A DNA stretch of 64,000 nucleotides from Desulfuromonadales bacterium (GTDB taxonomy: Bacteria; Desulfobacterota; Desulfuromonadia; Geobacterales; Pseudopelobacteraceae), in assembly GCA_013349325.1 (NCBI GenBank), contig DUZX01000001.1:163027-227026 (forward strand), written 5' to 3'. This document shows positions 23,001 through 31,869 of the stretch, piece after piece. The notes under the pieces are model-generated. The model saw nothing but the letters and a program-made list of their open reading frames with translations, did not search any database and was not told where the DNA came from. Positions within the stretch are counted from its first letter, which is position 1. Every line of letters begins with the position of its first letter. Position numbers and translations under genes: made by a program.

Positions 23001-26000
23001 CGGCCTGCTGGCCGCTGTCGAAAAGGAGCTGACGGCCGTGCCGCGCCTGGTTGAAACGGCAGCTGAAGTCCATGACCGGCTCGGCCTGGCCTACCTTGAA
23101 GCGGATCGTTTCGCTGCGGCACGCGAGCAGTTTGACGCCGCATTTCGGCTCAACAAAGGTCTCGGTTTTACCGGCAATCTGGCCGCCAACCGTCGATCGG
23201 CCAGCATCGCCAGCTACAACCAGGCGCAGCGGGCCTCCGGCGAGGAGCGGCAGCGCCTGCTGCGCCTGAGCCGTGACGGTTTCAGCGAGCTGTTGGCGCT
23301 GATTGCCAGCTACCCCCCGGCACCGAAAACGGCCGCCACGCGCGCTGGCGGACTGCTGGAGATCTCTGCCAGTGTGACACTTGACAAGGGGGGCTCCACT
23401 GCGGCCGCCTTCGGTTTCACGGCTGAGCAGGAACGGCGTCTGGCTGAAGTCTATCTGGCCCGTGTTCAGGCCGAGCTGGGTGATCCGCGCGCGGCCGCCC
23501 TGCTGCTCAAGAACCAGCTCACGCGTTACCCTCTCGAACCTGAAAAGGTCGCCGTGGGGGATCTGTACGGCGTAGCACTGCTGACGCACCGCGCCGCCCA
23601 TGTCGATTATGCCCTGGGTGACCGTGACAGCGCCGCCTCCGGTTTCAAACGTTCGACACTACTGGCACTGCAGGCCGGTAATCCGATCAGTGCCATGCTC
23701 AACCTGATCAACTGGGGAGAGCTGATTACAGCTGAGTCCGCTGGTAAGAGCGCCGAATTCCTCGCGCTTGAAGCCCGTGTTTCCGGGCGTGCAGAAGCAT
23801 CCCGGACCACCTTGCCGCCACTTGTCTATGGCCGCTATCACAATGATGCCGGTGCAATCCTGATCCGGCTGGCAGCCGGACAGCCGAATGACGGCAGTCG
23901 TCAGGCCCTGCTGTACAAAGCACTGGGGCAGTTCGATAAAACCGTGAGCGCTGCCGCAGACAGCAGCAACGACGCTGTCCGGCATCAGCAGCAGCGCCAG
24001 CGCGTGGCCGCCCGGCTTAACCGGAGTGTCGTCTTTGCCGCGCTTGGTCTCAATGACGCCGCCGAAGCGGACCGCATGGCGGCGCTGAATGAAGCTCACG
24101 CTGCCGCAGCCCATGCACTCGAATGGCGTGCGCTGGCAGCTCTGGGGCGCTATCAGCAGTCGCTGGGTCTCTTGGAACATCTGCCGCTGACCGGGTTTGA
24201 TCTGCAATCTGGAGAGCTGCTGCAACGCTTTGCCCCGTATGTTGAAATGATAGCGCTCAAGAATCCTGAGCAGGCCTTTGCCCTGCTGGAAAAACTGAGT
24301 GAGATCGAGCGTGTACAACTACTTGGTCGCGGCGCTCTCGGCCTCGATGATCCGGCCACTCGGCAGCGGTTTCAGACGGTTGCCCCCCGCTTGAAGAGTA
24401 TGGATCAGCTGCGGGAGCAGCTCTCCAAAGCTCCTGTCGCTGAAAAAGAGTATCTGCAGCTGCGTCTGCAGCAGGAGCAGGCGGTCGTTGATGATCTCCT
24501 GGGAGCGAAACGGGAGCATATTCCGGCCTTCTACCGGCTGTCCGGAGATACTGCGCTCCGGCTGGCTGTCGCCTCGGTTGACCTGACAGTACAGTCGCAA
24601 TCCGGTCCGGCAAAGACTCAGGACCAGAGCGCTCAGTTTAACGCAGCCCAGCTCCGTTTCAGCACCATTCAGCTGGCTTTCCAGAAAGAGTGTGCCGCCG
24701 GAAAAGGGGGGCCGCTCTGCCGCCTGATTTCAGCACAGCCGGTTGAGCTGATCGATGTGCAGGAAGCGCTGCCGGGCAGAACACTGCTCCGTTTCGCTCC
24801 GCTTGACAGCAGACGCTGGTTGCTGTTTACGATTGCCGGCACTACCGGGATAACAGCCGAGGTGGTCGATACACAGACACTGGATGTCAGGTTGTCGGCA
24901 ACTCCGCCCGTTCTGGCCGCATACGAACAGCCGTCCCGCTTTTTATCCGCTCCGGTAGACAGCTGGGGCTTAAGCGCCAGCCATCTGGTGCGCTCCGTAC
25001 TTCAGCGCAAGCCGTTCCGTCGTCAGGTCATCGATCAGAGCGGCTGGTGGCAGATCGCCGGGTCGTTCACTGCGCTGACGCCAGAGCGATTGGCAGACGC
25101 CCATACCCTGGTGCTCCCCGGACAGGCCGGACTGCTGGCAGAGTCACCGTCGCGCACCGGCGAGGGCGGCTATTCACTGCCGTTGTGGGAGGATACAAAC
25201 GGTCAGCGTCACCCGTTTGCCGAACTGGGCGCAGCAGAAAACCTCTCCCTGATCGTGGCGCCCCGCTCTACTCCGGATCAGGCTTACAGCCTGGGGCATC
25301 TGGCACAACTGCAGGGGGTGCCGTCACTGCTGCTGCCGGGCTTGATCACGGCTACCGATACAACCCTGAACGTACAGAAATTTGCCGCTGCCTATGCGCT
25401 CCAGTCGCTTGCAGAGGCAAAAAAGCAGCTTACGCCGGGCTGGCTGCTGCTTGGTGACGGTGGTCCGGATGCCGCTGAAGCGGCCAAACTCGGCAAAAGC
25501 CGCTTCAGCGCCTACGCAAAAGCCGGGGTGGAGGCGCACAACGCCGGTTCGTATCCGCAGGCGCTCTCCCGCTTTGAAAGCGCCCTGGCAATCGTCACCG
25601 AGAATCCGGCTCTGGCACAGCAGCGCACTCCGCTGCACCGCTATGCCCGCGAGAGCGCCTACGCAGCCGGGTTTACCGATCGAGCCGTATTCCATGCCGA
25701 TGCCCTGGTCGCCGGCCTGGCCACAGAAAAACCGTATTCCCCCGAACATGCCGATGCCCTGCTGCGCCTGGGGTTATTGCAGGGCGCTGCCGAACGTTTT
25801 GATGCCGCTGCGGTTTCACTGAAAGAAGCGGTCGGAATTTTTGCCGATCTCGGCATGCCCAGGGAGCAAGCGGCGGCGCTGGCCGACTTTGGCGTCGTCA
25901 TGGAGAATGCCGTTAATTTCAGCTCGGCACGAACGCTCTTTGAAGAGTCTGCCGGCCTGCGCAGAACGCTGAAGGATGAGATCTCGCTGGCCGAACAGTA

Positions 26001-28335
26001 CCGCAATCTCGGCCGCATCTTTGACCTGCGGCTGAACCGCTACGCCGTCGCCGAACAGTATTACGCCCAGGCCGGCGAGATCTACCGGCGCGCCGACAAT
26101 CGGGCACTGGAAGCGGAAACGCAGCTGGAACGGGGGCGCTGCCAGCGGCTGCTGGGCAATTTTACGGTGGCTGACAGACTGTATGCGGACGCCTTGACGA
26201 ACGTTGGAACCACGGATCTGCGCACAAAAATGCGCATCGTGCTGGAACAGGCCAACAACGCCTGGTTCCAGGGGCGCTATCAGGAGGCCTTTGATCTGCG
26301 TGAGCAGGTCGAAAAACGGGCCCTGGCAGAGCAGTGGCCGCTGGAGCAGGTCATGGCCAAAAACAGCGGCGGCCTGATCTGGTGGACGCTGGGGGATAAC
26401 AAGCGTGCGCTTCTTGAATTGCGCGGTGCGCTTGAGCGGGCCGAAAAGCTGGCGGTACGGCCTGATGAAGTTGCCACCACGCTCAATAACATCGGTCTGG
26501 TGCAGCGCGAGTCCGGAGAGTATGCCGTCGCAGTGGAAACGCTGAACAGGGCGCTGGCCATAGACCGTACGCTCGGTTCACGCTGGGCGATGGCCTATGA
26601 TCTGCGCAATCTCGGTCAAACCCGGCTGAAAATGGGTGATGCGGTGACGGCTCTGCAGCAGTTCGCTGAAGCAGCGCTCATGGCCTCCGAGATCGGTGAC
26701 AAGGTCAATCTGGCCAAAATCCATCTGGCGCGGGGCGATGCCGAAACGGAACTACAGCGCGGCACCGCCGCAGAAACAAGTTACCGCGCAGCGCTCGAAA
26801 TCGCCGATGCACTGCTGCTGCGCGAGGTGCGCTGGCGGGCTCTGTTCGGACTGGCCCGTCTGCAGAAAAAGAGCGGTGATCTCGTCAAAGCCGTCAACTC
26901 CTATCAACAGGCGCTTGAAACCGTCGAAGGTCTGCGTGCCGCCATCAAACTGGATCAGCTCAAGGATGGATTCCTGGCCGACAAGATGGATGTCTATTCC
27001 GGCCTGGTTGATCTGCTGGTTGATCTGCAGCGCAGCGATGAAGCCTTCGCCGTGGCCGAACGCTCCCGCTCGCGGAACCTGATCGACATTCTCGGTCGGC
27101 AGCGGCTGTCGCTGGCCGGAACCGTTGAGCAGGGGTTGTACGACCGCCAGAACCGGCTCAAAGATCAACTGTTGGAGCAGGAAAACCTGTCGGTTCAGGC
27201 CACTAATCCAAAAGAGCGCGCCCGCTATGCCAAGGCGCTGGAAAAGCTGCGCGGCGACTATCAGGATCTGCTGATCGATATCGAGCGCACACGGCCGGAG
27301 CTACTGGCGCTGGTCAAGGTCAACCCGACCACGCTTGACGCTATCCGCACGCAGCTTGAGCCGGGTGTGGTGCTGTTCTCCTACTATCAGCTGCAGGATC
27401 GTCTGCTCTGCTGGAAGATCGAGCGCGACAGGGCAACGTTGATCATCACGAAGGTTTCAGCCAGAGAGCTGGCCGCAAAGATCGCATCCTACCGGCGCAT
27501 GCTGCAGAATCTGGAACCGCTCGAAAAACAGTCGCGCGAGCTGTATGATCTGCTGGTGGCACAGCAGCTGTCTGGTACTGCTGCTCCCCGCGCACTTGGA
27601 ATCGTACCGCACGGCAGCCTGCACTACCTCTCCTTTGCAACCTTGAGCGACGGACGCGACTATCTGGTTGACCGGCAAAAGCTCTTCTATCTTCCGGCGG
27701 CGTCGGTCTTGAAATATACGCTGGCACGCCGTGCACCGCAGAAGAATCTGCACATTCTGGCCATCGGCAATCCCGATCTCGGCAATGCGACGCTCGATCT
27801 CCCCTTTGCCGAGCGCGAAGTCGGCACGCTGCGCTGGAACTACCCTGATATCACCACTCTGACCCGTGAACGGGCTACCGAAAGCTGGATTCGTGAGCAT
27901 ATCAGCGAATTTGGTGGTATACATATAGCGTCACACGGTGAATTCGATCCGATCAACCCGCTCTTTTCGGCAATCAGACTTGCAAAGGACGGTAAGGCCG
28001 ATGGCAAGCTACAGGTGGAAGAGATTTTCGGACTCGATATCCGTGCCGACCTGGTCGTCTTGAGCGCCTGTCAGACCGGCCTGGGAGACGTAAAGAGCGG
28101 CGATGATGTGGTCGGTATGAACCGGGCTTTCATCTTCGCCGGCACCCACGCGCTGATGTCCAGTCTCTGGCGGGTCAGCGACGTTTCAACGGCGATTCTG
28201 ATGAAACAGTTCTACCGTAGCTACATGACAAACGATAAGTCCGAAAGCCTGGCTCGCGCCATGCGACATGTAAAAAACCGCTATCCGCATCCCGGTTATT
28301 GGGGCGCATTTATCCTGAGCGGAGATTATTTCTAA
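19978..28335 (+). CDS. Giant TolB-like beta-propeller / TPR / CHAT domain protein (start uncertain; ORF open from 19891)
   Basis: WD40/TolB-like N-terminus (SPVRLAAPALSADGSQVAFVDARDD), many TPRs, C-terminal CHAT with GIHIASHGEFD and VVLSACQTGLGDVKSGDDVVGMNRAFIFAGTHALMSSLWRVSD. Confidence 0.88.
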   Translation: MKCTCCSSTHSLPHSFQGQRHRIACVSAVFRLTLLLLLICATAASALPLGDDLLAPAAPRPAPRSRPELSPQPAIFSSRQVLYAARAANGSVMVTVERGDKGDELWLYSFGAAPELPRLLHTSPVRLAAPALSADGSQVAFVDARDDTKGDIWLLALQKADSAAQRLTGRESADDAPVFTHDGTALVYHRQRPGSELRELVRLNLADSRTESLPTGIDAAFAAPSPDGGSWLFVSRAADPNGDLWLWNQTSGALTQLTSGTARDLYPAWESSDTILFTRQSASGGSAAGGQESGQVYRLQRSRVSDDGFPFAAPLTSAALMAVAPLPAGDRFYFVAGQAGGGQVMSLPTAGEIPDRPDVAEQWGLAQIILERQPPDPAHARLAAARVLAREQTPTREGALAGLALAALMEQAGEIAPAEDQYAAVAHRYQRYPREAALAAIARIRVQAMQRCADNVLQQRRQEIIRDAQQAMNQAATAAGSDAVARALIDAARLQADFGGGAADKLAAVALLEQALKTPDVTRPFKAEAALRRALLLAQLEKGDGALTALVDVATTYDDQEEWAEAAISAALDQVSPREKADAAALAVVAERYRTSLPRLSMGAWNRQGDVAYRANEWAKAKDAYRTVLEKFPPLATPTAAARFALAELLFREERYAEAKGLYETEMSRQPEDTPLYQLARAAYIRKTVAAGESLFRLGEVGAARTLFLDLIRYDGRSVEAHRGYIKSVAAMGQAAELLERYRSMLQTYPDDAVLLYATGLTLTYLPGKERLTEADRLVSRAAERMPSSEYPPQTRGYLAEVAETVHGERGGLERALAFYRRAWLLNRPQDQPENRANLDLNIGNIAYLLGSKATAWKFYSQRLASGIPFDNADTELIFQQRYAAVAFQVREKEAPINGYLRALQLTEARLNPARPLDLFGRLTRRVVERLFSTPGRSPSAEAALALQQTITAELEQLGAVPVEAPPSAAWNHFETALRSLLKREGALLQSAASWNRAAADSSAAELYGLLAAVEKELTAVPRLVETAAEVHDRLGLAYLEADRFAAAREQFDAAFRLNKGLGFTGNLAANRRSASIASYNQAQRASGEERQRLLRLSRDGFSELLALIASYPPAPKTAATRAGGLLEISASVTLDKGGSTAAAFGFTAEQERRLAEVYLARVQAELGDPRAAALLLKNQLTRYPLEPEKVAVGDLYGVALLTHRAAHVDYALGDRDSAASGFKRSTLLALQAGNPISAMLNLINWGELITAESAGKSAEFLALEARVSGRAEASRTTLPPLVYGRYHNDAGAILIRLAAGQPNDGSRQALLYKALGQFDKTVSAAADSSNDAVRHQQQRQRVAARLNRSVVFAALGLNDAAEADRMAALNEAHAAAAHALEWRALAALGRYQQSLGLLEHLPLTGFDLQSGELLQRFAPYVEMIALKNPEQAFALLEKLSEIERVQLLGRGALGLDDPATRQRFQTVAPRLKSMDQLREQLSKAPVAEKEYLQLRLQQEQAVVDDLLGAKREHIPAFYRLSGDTALRLAVASVDLTVQSQSGPAKTQDQSAQFNAAQLRFSTIQLAFQKECAAGKGGPLCRLISAQPVELIDVQEALPGRTLLRFAPLDSRRWLLFTIAGTTGITAEVVDTQTLDVRLSATPPVLAAYEQPSRFLSAPVDSWGLSASHLVRSVLQRKPFRRQVIDQSGWWQIAGSFTALTPERLADAHTLVLPGQAGLLAESPSRTGEGGYSLPLWEDTNGQRHPFAELGAAENLSLIVAPRSTPDQAYSLGHLAQLQGVPSLLLPGLITATDTTLNVQKFAAAYALQSLAEAKKQLTPGWLLLGDGGPDAAEAAKLGKSRFSAYAKAGVEAHNAGSYPQALSRFESALAIVTENPALAQQRTPLHRYARESAYAAGFTDRAVFHADALVAGLATEKPYSPEHADALLRLGLLQGAAERFDAAAVSLKEAVGIFADLGMPREQAAALADFGVVMENAVNFSSARTLFEESAGLRRTLKDEISLAEQYRNLGRIFDLRLNRYAVAEQYYAQAGEIYRRADNRALEAETQLERGRCQRLLGNFTVADRLYADALTNVGTTDLRTKMRIVLEQANNAWFQGRYQEAFDLREQVEKRALAEQWPLEQVMAKNSGGLIWWTLGDNKRALLELRGALERAEKLAVRPDEVATTLNNIGLVQRESGEYAVAVETLNRALAIDRTLGSRWAMAYDLRNLGQTRLKMGDAVTALQQFAEAALMASEIGDKVNLAKIHLARGDAETELQRGTAAETSYRAALEIADALLLREVRWRALFGLARLQKKSGDLVKAVNSYQQALETVEGLRAAIKLDQLKDGFLADKMDVYSGLVDLLVDLQRSDEAFAVAERSRSRNLIDILGRQRLSLAGTVEQGLYDRQNRLKDQLLEQENLSVQATNPKERARYAKALEKLRGDYQDLLIDIERTRPELLALVKVNPTTLDAIRTQLEPGVVLFSYYQLQDRLLCWKIERDRATLIITKVSARELAAKIASYRRMLQNLEPLEKQSRELYDLLVAQQLSGTAAPRALGIVPHGSLHYLSFATLSDGRDYLVDRQKLFYLPAASVLKYTLARRAPQKNLHILAIGNPDLGNATLDLPFAEREVGTLRWNYPDITTLTRERATESWIREHISEFGGIHIASHGEFDPINPLFSAIRLAKDGKADGKLQVEEIFGLDIRADLVVLSACQTGLGDVKSGDDVVGMNRAFIFAGTHALMSSLWRVSDVSTAILMKQFYRSYMTNDKSESLARAMRHVKNRYPHPGYWGAFILSGDYF

Positions 28336-28356
28336 CACCATATCAAGGAGTTCATC

Positions 28357-28887
28357 ATGAGAAAACATCGCACCTATCTTGTCATTTTCGTGCTGTTATT
28401 GTCGGTCGTTACGGCAATTGCGGCAGAAACACGCTGGGTATCCAGCGAGGGGACGACGCTCAAAGCTGAATCCTCGGCTGCGTCAGAAACTATTGCCGAT
28501 GTAGCGGTCGGCAGCGAGGTTACGGTAATTGAATCCGGTGGCCGCTGGCTGAAAGTCAGAACGGCAAGCGGCAAGGAGGGGTGGCTCTTTGCCGGCCGTG
28601 TGTCCGAAACGCAACCGGCCGCAGAAGTTTCCGGCGGTGACGGGGGCATCTTCGGTAACAGCATGAAAAGCAGCCAGATATCCACGGCCAAGGCTGACAG
28701 CGGTCGCAGTATTCGTGGACTTTCTCCGGGGGCGGCCCAGTACGCCAAAAATCGCGGCACACCGGAACTGTACAAAAAGTCGCTGGATGTCGTTCTGGCG
28801 CGAAAAGTCACACCCAAAGAGTTGAAAACTTTTTTGAAAGAGGGAAAGATCGGGGAATATGCTCAGGGAGAAGGGGGTAAAAAATGA
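28357..28887 (+). CDS. Secreted SH3-domain protein
   Basis: Signal peptide, SH3b-like segment TTLKAESSAASETIADVAVGSEVTVIESGGRWLKVRTASGKEGWLFAGRV. Confidence 0.8.
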   Translation: MRKHRTYLVIFVLLLSVVTAIAAETRWVSSEGTTLKAESSAASETIADVAVGSEVTVIESGGRWLKVRTASGKEGWLFAGRVSETQPAAEVSGGDGGIFGNSMKSSQISTAKADSGRSIRGLSPGAAQYAKNRGTPELYKKSLDVVLARKVTPKELKTFLKEGKIGEYAQGEGGKK

Positions 28888-29747
28888 AAACCGTACTCAT
28901 ACTCGTATGCCTGATACTTCCGCTCTCAGCCTCAACAGCTCTGGCCGGTTTTTTTGAAAGCCTGGCGAATCCGGAATCGAAGGAGTGGAAGATTATTACC
29001 GGGGCAACTCAGGTTCTATCGAGCACGCAGGAGATCGATTACCCGACTGAACGCAATATTGGTGAGAGTCTGGCGCTGGAAGGGTTGCAGCGTTTCGGGA
29101 ATCCGGTGGCGAATGAACAACTGCAGAAGTATGTCAATCTGGTCGGCTCTGCGGTTGCCGCCAACAGCACGCGGGCGACGATTCCGTATCAGTTTGCCGT
29201 ACTGGACAGCCAGGTGCAGAACGCCTTTGCCGTTCCGGGCGGGGTCATTTTTGTCAGTCGCGCCCTGGTCGACATCCTGGAGAGCGAGGCTGAACTGGCC
29301 GCTGTCCTGGCCCACGAGATCGGCCACGTCTCGGCCAAACATGCCTTGAAGAGTACCCGGCGGGCCCAGTTTTTCCAGGGAGTCGGAACGATCACCGCTG
29401 CCAATCTCAAGGGGGATACCGGCAAACAGTTCGCCTCGGCCATCAACGATATGCAGGGGGTGCTGTTTGACAAGGGACTTGACAAGGAGATGGAGTTTGA
29501 AGCCGACCTGGCCGCCATGGAAGCGGCCTATCGTACCGGCTATGATCCCTCTGCCATGATCAGGGTTCTGGAAAAGCTACAGAAACTGGAAGCGACCAGC
29601 AGGGAGAAAAAGGGCTCATGGTTCTCGACGCATCCACCGCTGGACGAGCGCATCGCCCGCCTGCAGACCCAGCTGCGCCACTATCCCGATTTTGCGGCAC
29701 AGGCCAGCGTGAAGGAGCGTTTTGCAAAATACGGGCGGGTGAAGTAA
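28884..29747 (+). CDS. M48 family zinc metallopeptidase
   Basis: Signal peptide; AVLAHEIGHVSAKHALK (HExxH), FVSRALVDILESEAELAAVLAHE, downstream E in DKEMEFEADLAAMEAAYRTGYDP. Confidence 0.9.
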   Translation: MKTVLILVCLILPLSASTALAGFFESLANPESKEWKIITGATQVLSSTQEIDYPTERNIGESLALEGLQRFGNPVANEQLQKYVNLVGSAVAANSTRATIPYQFAVLDSQVQNAFAVPGGVIFVSRALVDILESEAELAAVLAHEIGHVSAKHALKSTRRAQFFQGVGTITAANLKGDTGKQFASAINDMQGVLFDKGLDKEMEFEADLAAMEAAYRTGYDPSAMIRVLEKLQKLEATSREKKGSWFSTHPPLDERIARLQTQLRHYPDFAAQASVKERFAKYGRVK

Positions 29748-29759
29748 TCGTACGCCCCC

Positions 29760-30584
29760 CTACCCCACGCGGTTAATATGAGCCGATCCATGCTGCACGG
29801 TGCGGTGATAGCAAAGCGCCGGGCGGCCGAATGACATGGCATAGCCGATTACGTGATCAGCCGGAATACCGAGTCGCTGGCGGGTTTCCGGCAGCACGAC
29901 GTCGATAGCCCATGTGGTGAGTCCGTTCCAGACCGTACCAACCCCCAGGCTCTGGGCAAACAGTTCAAAATACGACAGCGCAATCAAGCCATCCTGCTCC
30001 GGGGAGGCGCAGTGGCGAGGCGCCGAGGTTATCAGCAGATGCGGCGCGCCGCGAAAGAGGATATCCACCCGTTTTTCCTCCCACATACGCACGAAATCGG
30101 CGTAAAATTCCATCCCGGCCGGCAGTTTTTCAGCACGTGACAGTTCAGCAAGACCTCCCATCACCTCATCCCTCAGACGGGCTAGTTTCTCACGATCGTC
30201 CACCACCGTAAACAGCACATCACGGCAGTTTTTCCCGGTAGGAGCATGCCAGGCTACATCCAGCAGGCGCTGTATCAGCTCAGGCTCCAGGTTTTCCGGT
30301 TTGTAGCGCCGCACCGAACGACGCCCTTTGATCAATGTCTCAACCTGGTTCGGATCAGGATAATTCCCCGCCAGCAGGCGACTGTCATCAGGATTACGCC
30401 CGAGAATCGAGACGGCAGCAGTGGGGCAGATCGTCAGGCAGTGCTGACAGCGATAGCAGGAGGCTTCCTTTTCCGGGGCGATGACCGGAAAGCCCTCTTT
30501 CATGGAAATGATCCGCGCCGGGCAATCAGCAGCACACTCGCCGCAGCGGGTACAGGTTGTTTGATTAACGATAAAATTCAGCAT
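29760..30584 (-). CDS. Nitroreductase family protein with N-terminal 2x[4Fe-4S] ferredoxin domain
   Basis: CTRCGECAADCPA...CYRCQHCLTICPTAAV; RRSVRRYKPENLEPELIQRLLDVAWHAPTGKN. Confidence 0.9.
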   Translation of the reverse strand: MLNFIVNQTTCTRCGECAADCPARIISMKEGFPVIAPEKEASCYRCQHCLTICPTAAVSILGRNPDDSRLLAGNYPDPNQVETLIKGRRSVRRYKPENLEPELIQRLLDVAWHAPTGKNCRDVLFTVVDDREKLARLRDEVMGGLAELSRAEKLPAGMEFYADFVRMWEEKRVDILFRGAPHLLITSAPRHCASPEQDGLIALSYFELFAQSLGVGTVWNGLTTWAIDVVLPETRQRLGIPADHVIGYAMSFGRPALCYHRTVQHGSAHINRVG

Positions 30585-30660
30585 TTGGAGACTCCTTGAA
30601 AATATTTATACAGACGTGCTTCCGGTAGATAAATGCCAGCTCATTTCAAACATAAAACCC

Positions 30661-30851
30661 TCACCACAGAGTCACAGGGACCACAGAGAAATCAACCTGG
30701 AGAAGCAGGTTGAAACACGGAAAGACTGAGAACACGAAGTAAGATTTGTGAGTTACACATAAAATCGACAGTATTATGGCTTACCTAAAAGGTTTTTTGT
30801 TTTAGACTTTAATCCTTTGATTTCTCCGTGTTCTCTGTGACTCTGTGGTGG
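30661..30851. repeat. Palindromic intergenic repeat, CACCACAGAGTCACAG type
   Basis: Left arm 30661-30695 TCACCACAGAGTCACAGGGACCACAGAGAAATCAA; reverse complement of 30815-30851 is CCACCACAGAGTCACAGAGAACACGGAGAAATCAAA. Confidence 0.78.
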
Positions 30852-30863
30852 AAGTTTCGTTTT

Positions 30864-31307
30864 TTACAACTTCTCACCGGTTGCACCAAATTGCCGGCGT
30901 ATCTCTTCCATCCGGCTGCGGTTCTTGCCCAGGTCGGAATAACCGAGCCTCGAAGCGGAGCGAACTTGAATGACACTACGCGCCCGGTCCAGCAAAAATT
31001 CACCATCATCTACAAACAGCAGCGTGCGCAGTTCAACGCGCAGATAGCCGGGCTGTTCTTCGCGTATCGTTGCATCAGCCCGCTGCCCGAGCAGCAGCTT
31101 CAAGCGGGCAAAGGCGGCATCCGCATCACCGCTAAAGATCAGTGGCGCGATGCGGTGTTTTTCATCATCGGCCTGACTGGAAACGCAGTTGGGAGAAGCG
31201 GGACAGACGGCCAAAAGCCCTGCTCTGGCGCCCAGATTGTTCGGCCGTTCACCGGCGCATCCCACAAGCCCCACTAGTCCGATCGTCATGACGATTACTC
31301 TCCTCAT
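30864..31307 (-). CDS. DUF1499 family lipoprotein
   Basis: LVGLVGCAGERPNNLG; CPASPNCVSSQADDEKHRIAPL; RVELRTLLFVDDGEFLLD...IQVRSASRLGYSDLGKNRSRMEEIR. Confidence 0.82.
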   Translation of the reverse strand: MRRVIVMTIGLVGLVGCAGERPNNLGARAGLLAVCPASPNCVSSQADDEKHRIAPLIFSGDADAAFARLKLLLGQRADATIREEQPGYLRVELRTLLFVDDGEFLLDRARSVIQVRSASRLGYSDLGKNRSRMEEIRRQFGATGEKL

Positions 31308-31867
31308 GGTCCAACAGCCTCACGTTCGCACTCTGCAACCAGGCGGGCAATTTCATCTTCCGGGATATCCTCCAGCACGAAGGCGCCTCGCGAGTCCTTT
31401 TTAACCCGACTGATGCCGGGATACCGTTTTTCCAGAACTTTGATCTCAAACGACTGCTGCCTGACCGTAGCCAGCAGGCGACGGTTCTCCGCCTCCAGAT
31501 CATATTTTTCAATCGCTGAGCGGAGCGCATACTTCAAATCCTGGTCGTTCCACGGCTTAGAAAAGAAGCGGTAGATCTCCCCTTCGTTGACCGCCTTCAT
31601 GGCAGCCTGCAGCGTAGCATGCCCGGTGAGCATAATGCGGATCGTGTGGGGGTAGAGTTTTCTGACCTGGGCAAGAAATTCGGAACCCTGCATCCCGATC
31701 ATACGTTCATCCGATACAACCACCTTGAAGAGCTGCTCCTGCATACCGGCGAGCGCTGCTTCAGCGCTGGATACCGCGAAAATTTCCAACGGCTCATCAA
31801 AAAGCGCCCGTTTTAAGGCTGAAAGAACATTGGACTCATCGTCTACCAACAAAATACGGTTACTCAT
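31304..31867 (-). CDS. Response regulator (REC, KPWND family)
   Basis: ILLVDDESNVLSAL, VVVSDERMIGMQGSEFL, IYRFFSKPWNDQDLK. Confidence 0.9.
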   Translation of the reverse strand: MSNRILLVDDESNVLSALKRALFDEPLEIFAVSSAEAALAGMQEQLFKVVVSDERMIGMQGSEFLAQVRKLYPHTIRIMLTGHATLQAAMKAVNEGEIYRFFSKPWNDQDLKYALRSAIEKYDLEAENRRLLATVRQQSFEIKVLEKRYPGISRVKKDSRGAFVLEDIPEDEIARLVAECEREAVGP

Positions 31868-31869
31868 GA

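Noticed and set aside
19978-28335. Type III-E CRISPR (Csx29-like TPR-CHAT) association
   Set aside because: No Cas7-11-like gene and no CRISPR array in the window; beta-propeller/TPR architecture and envelope neighbours point elsewhere
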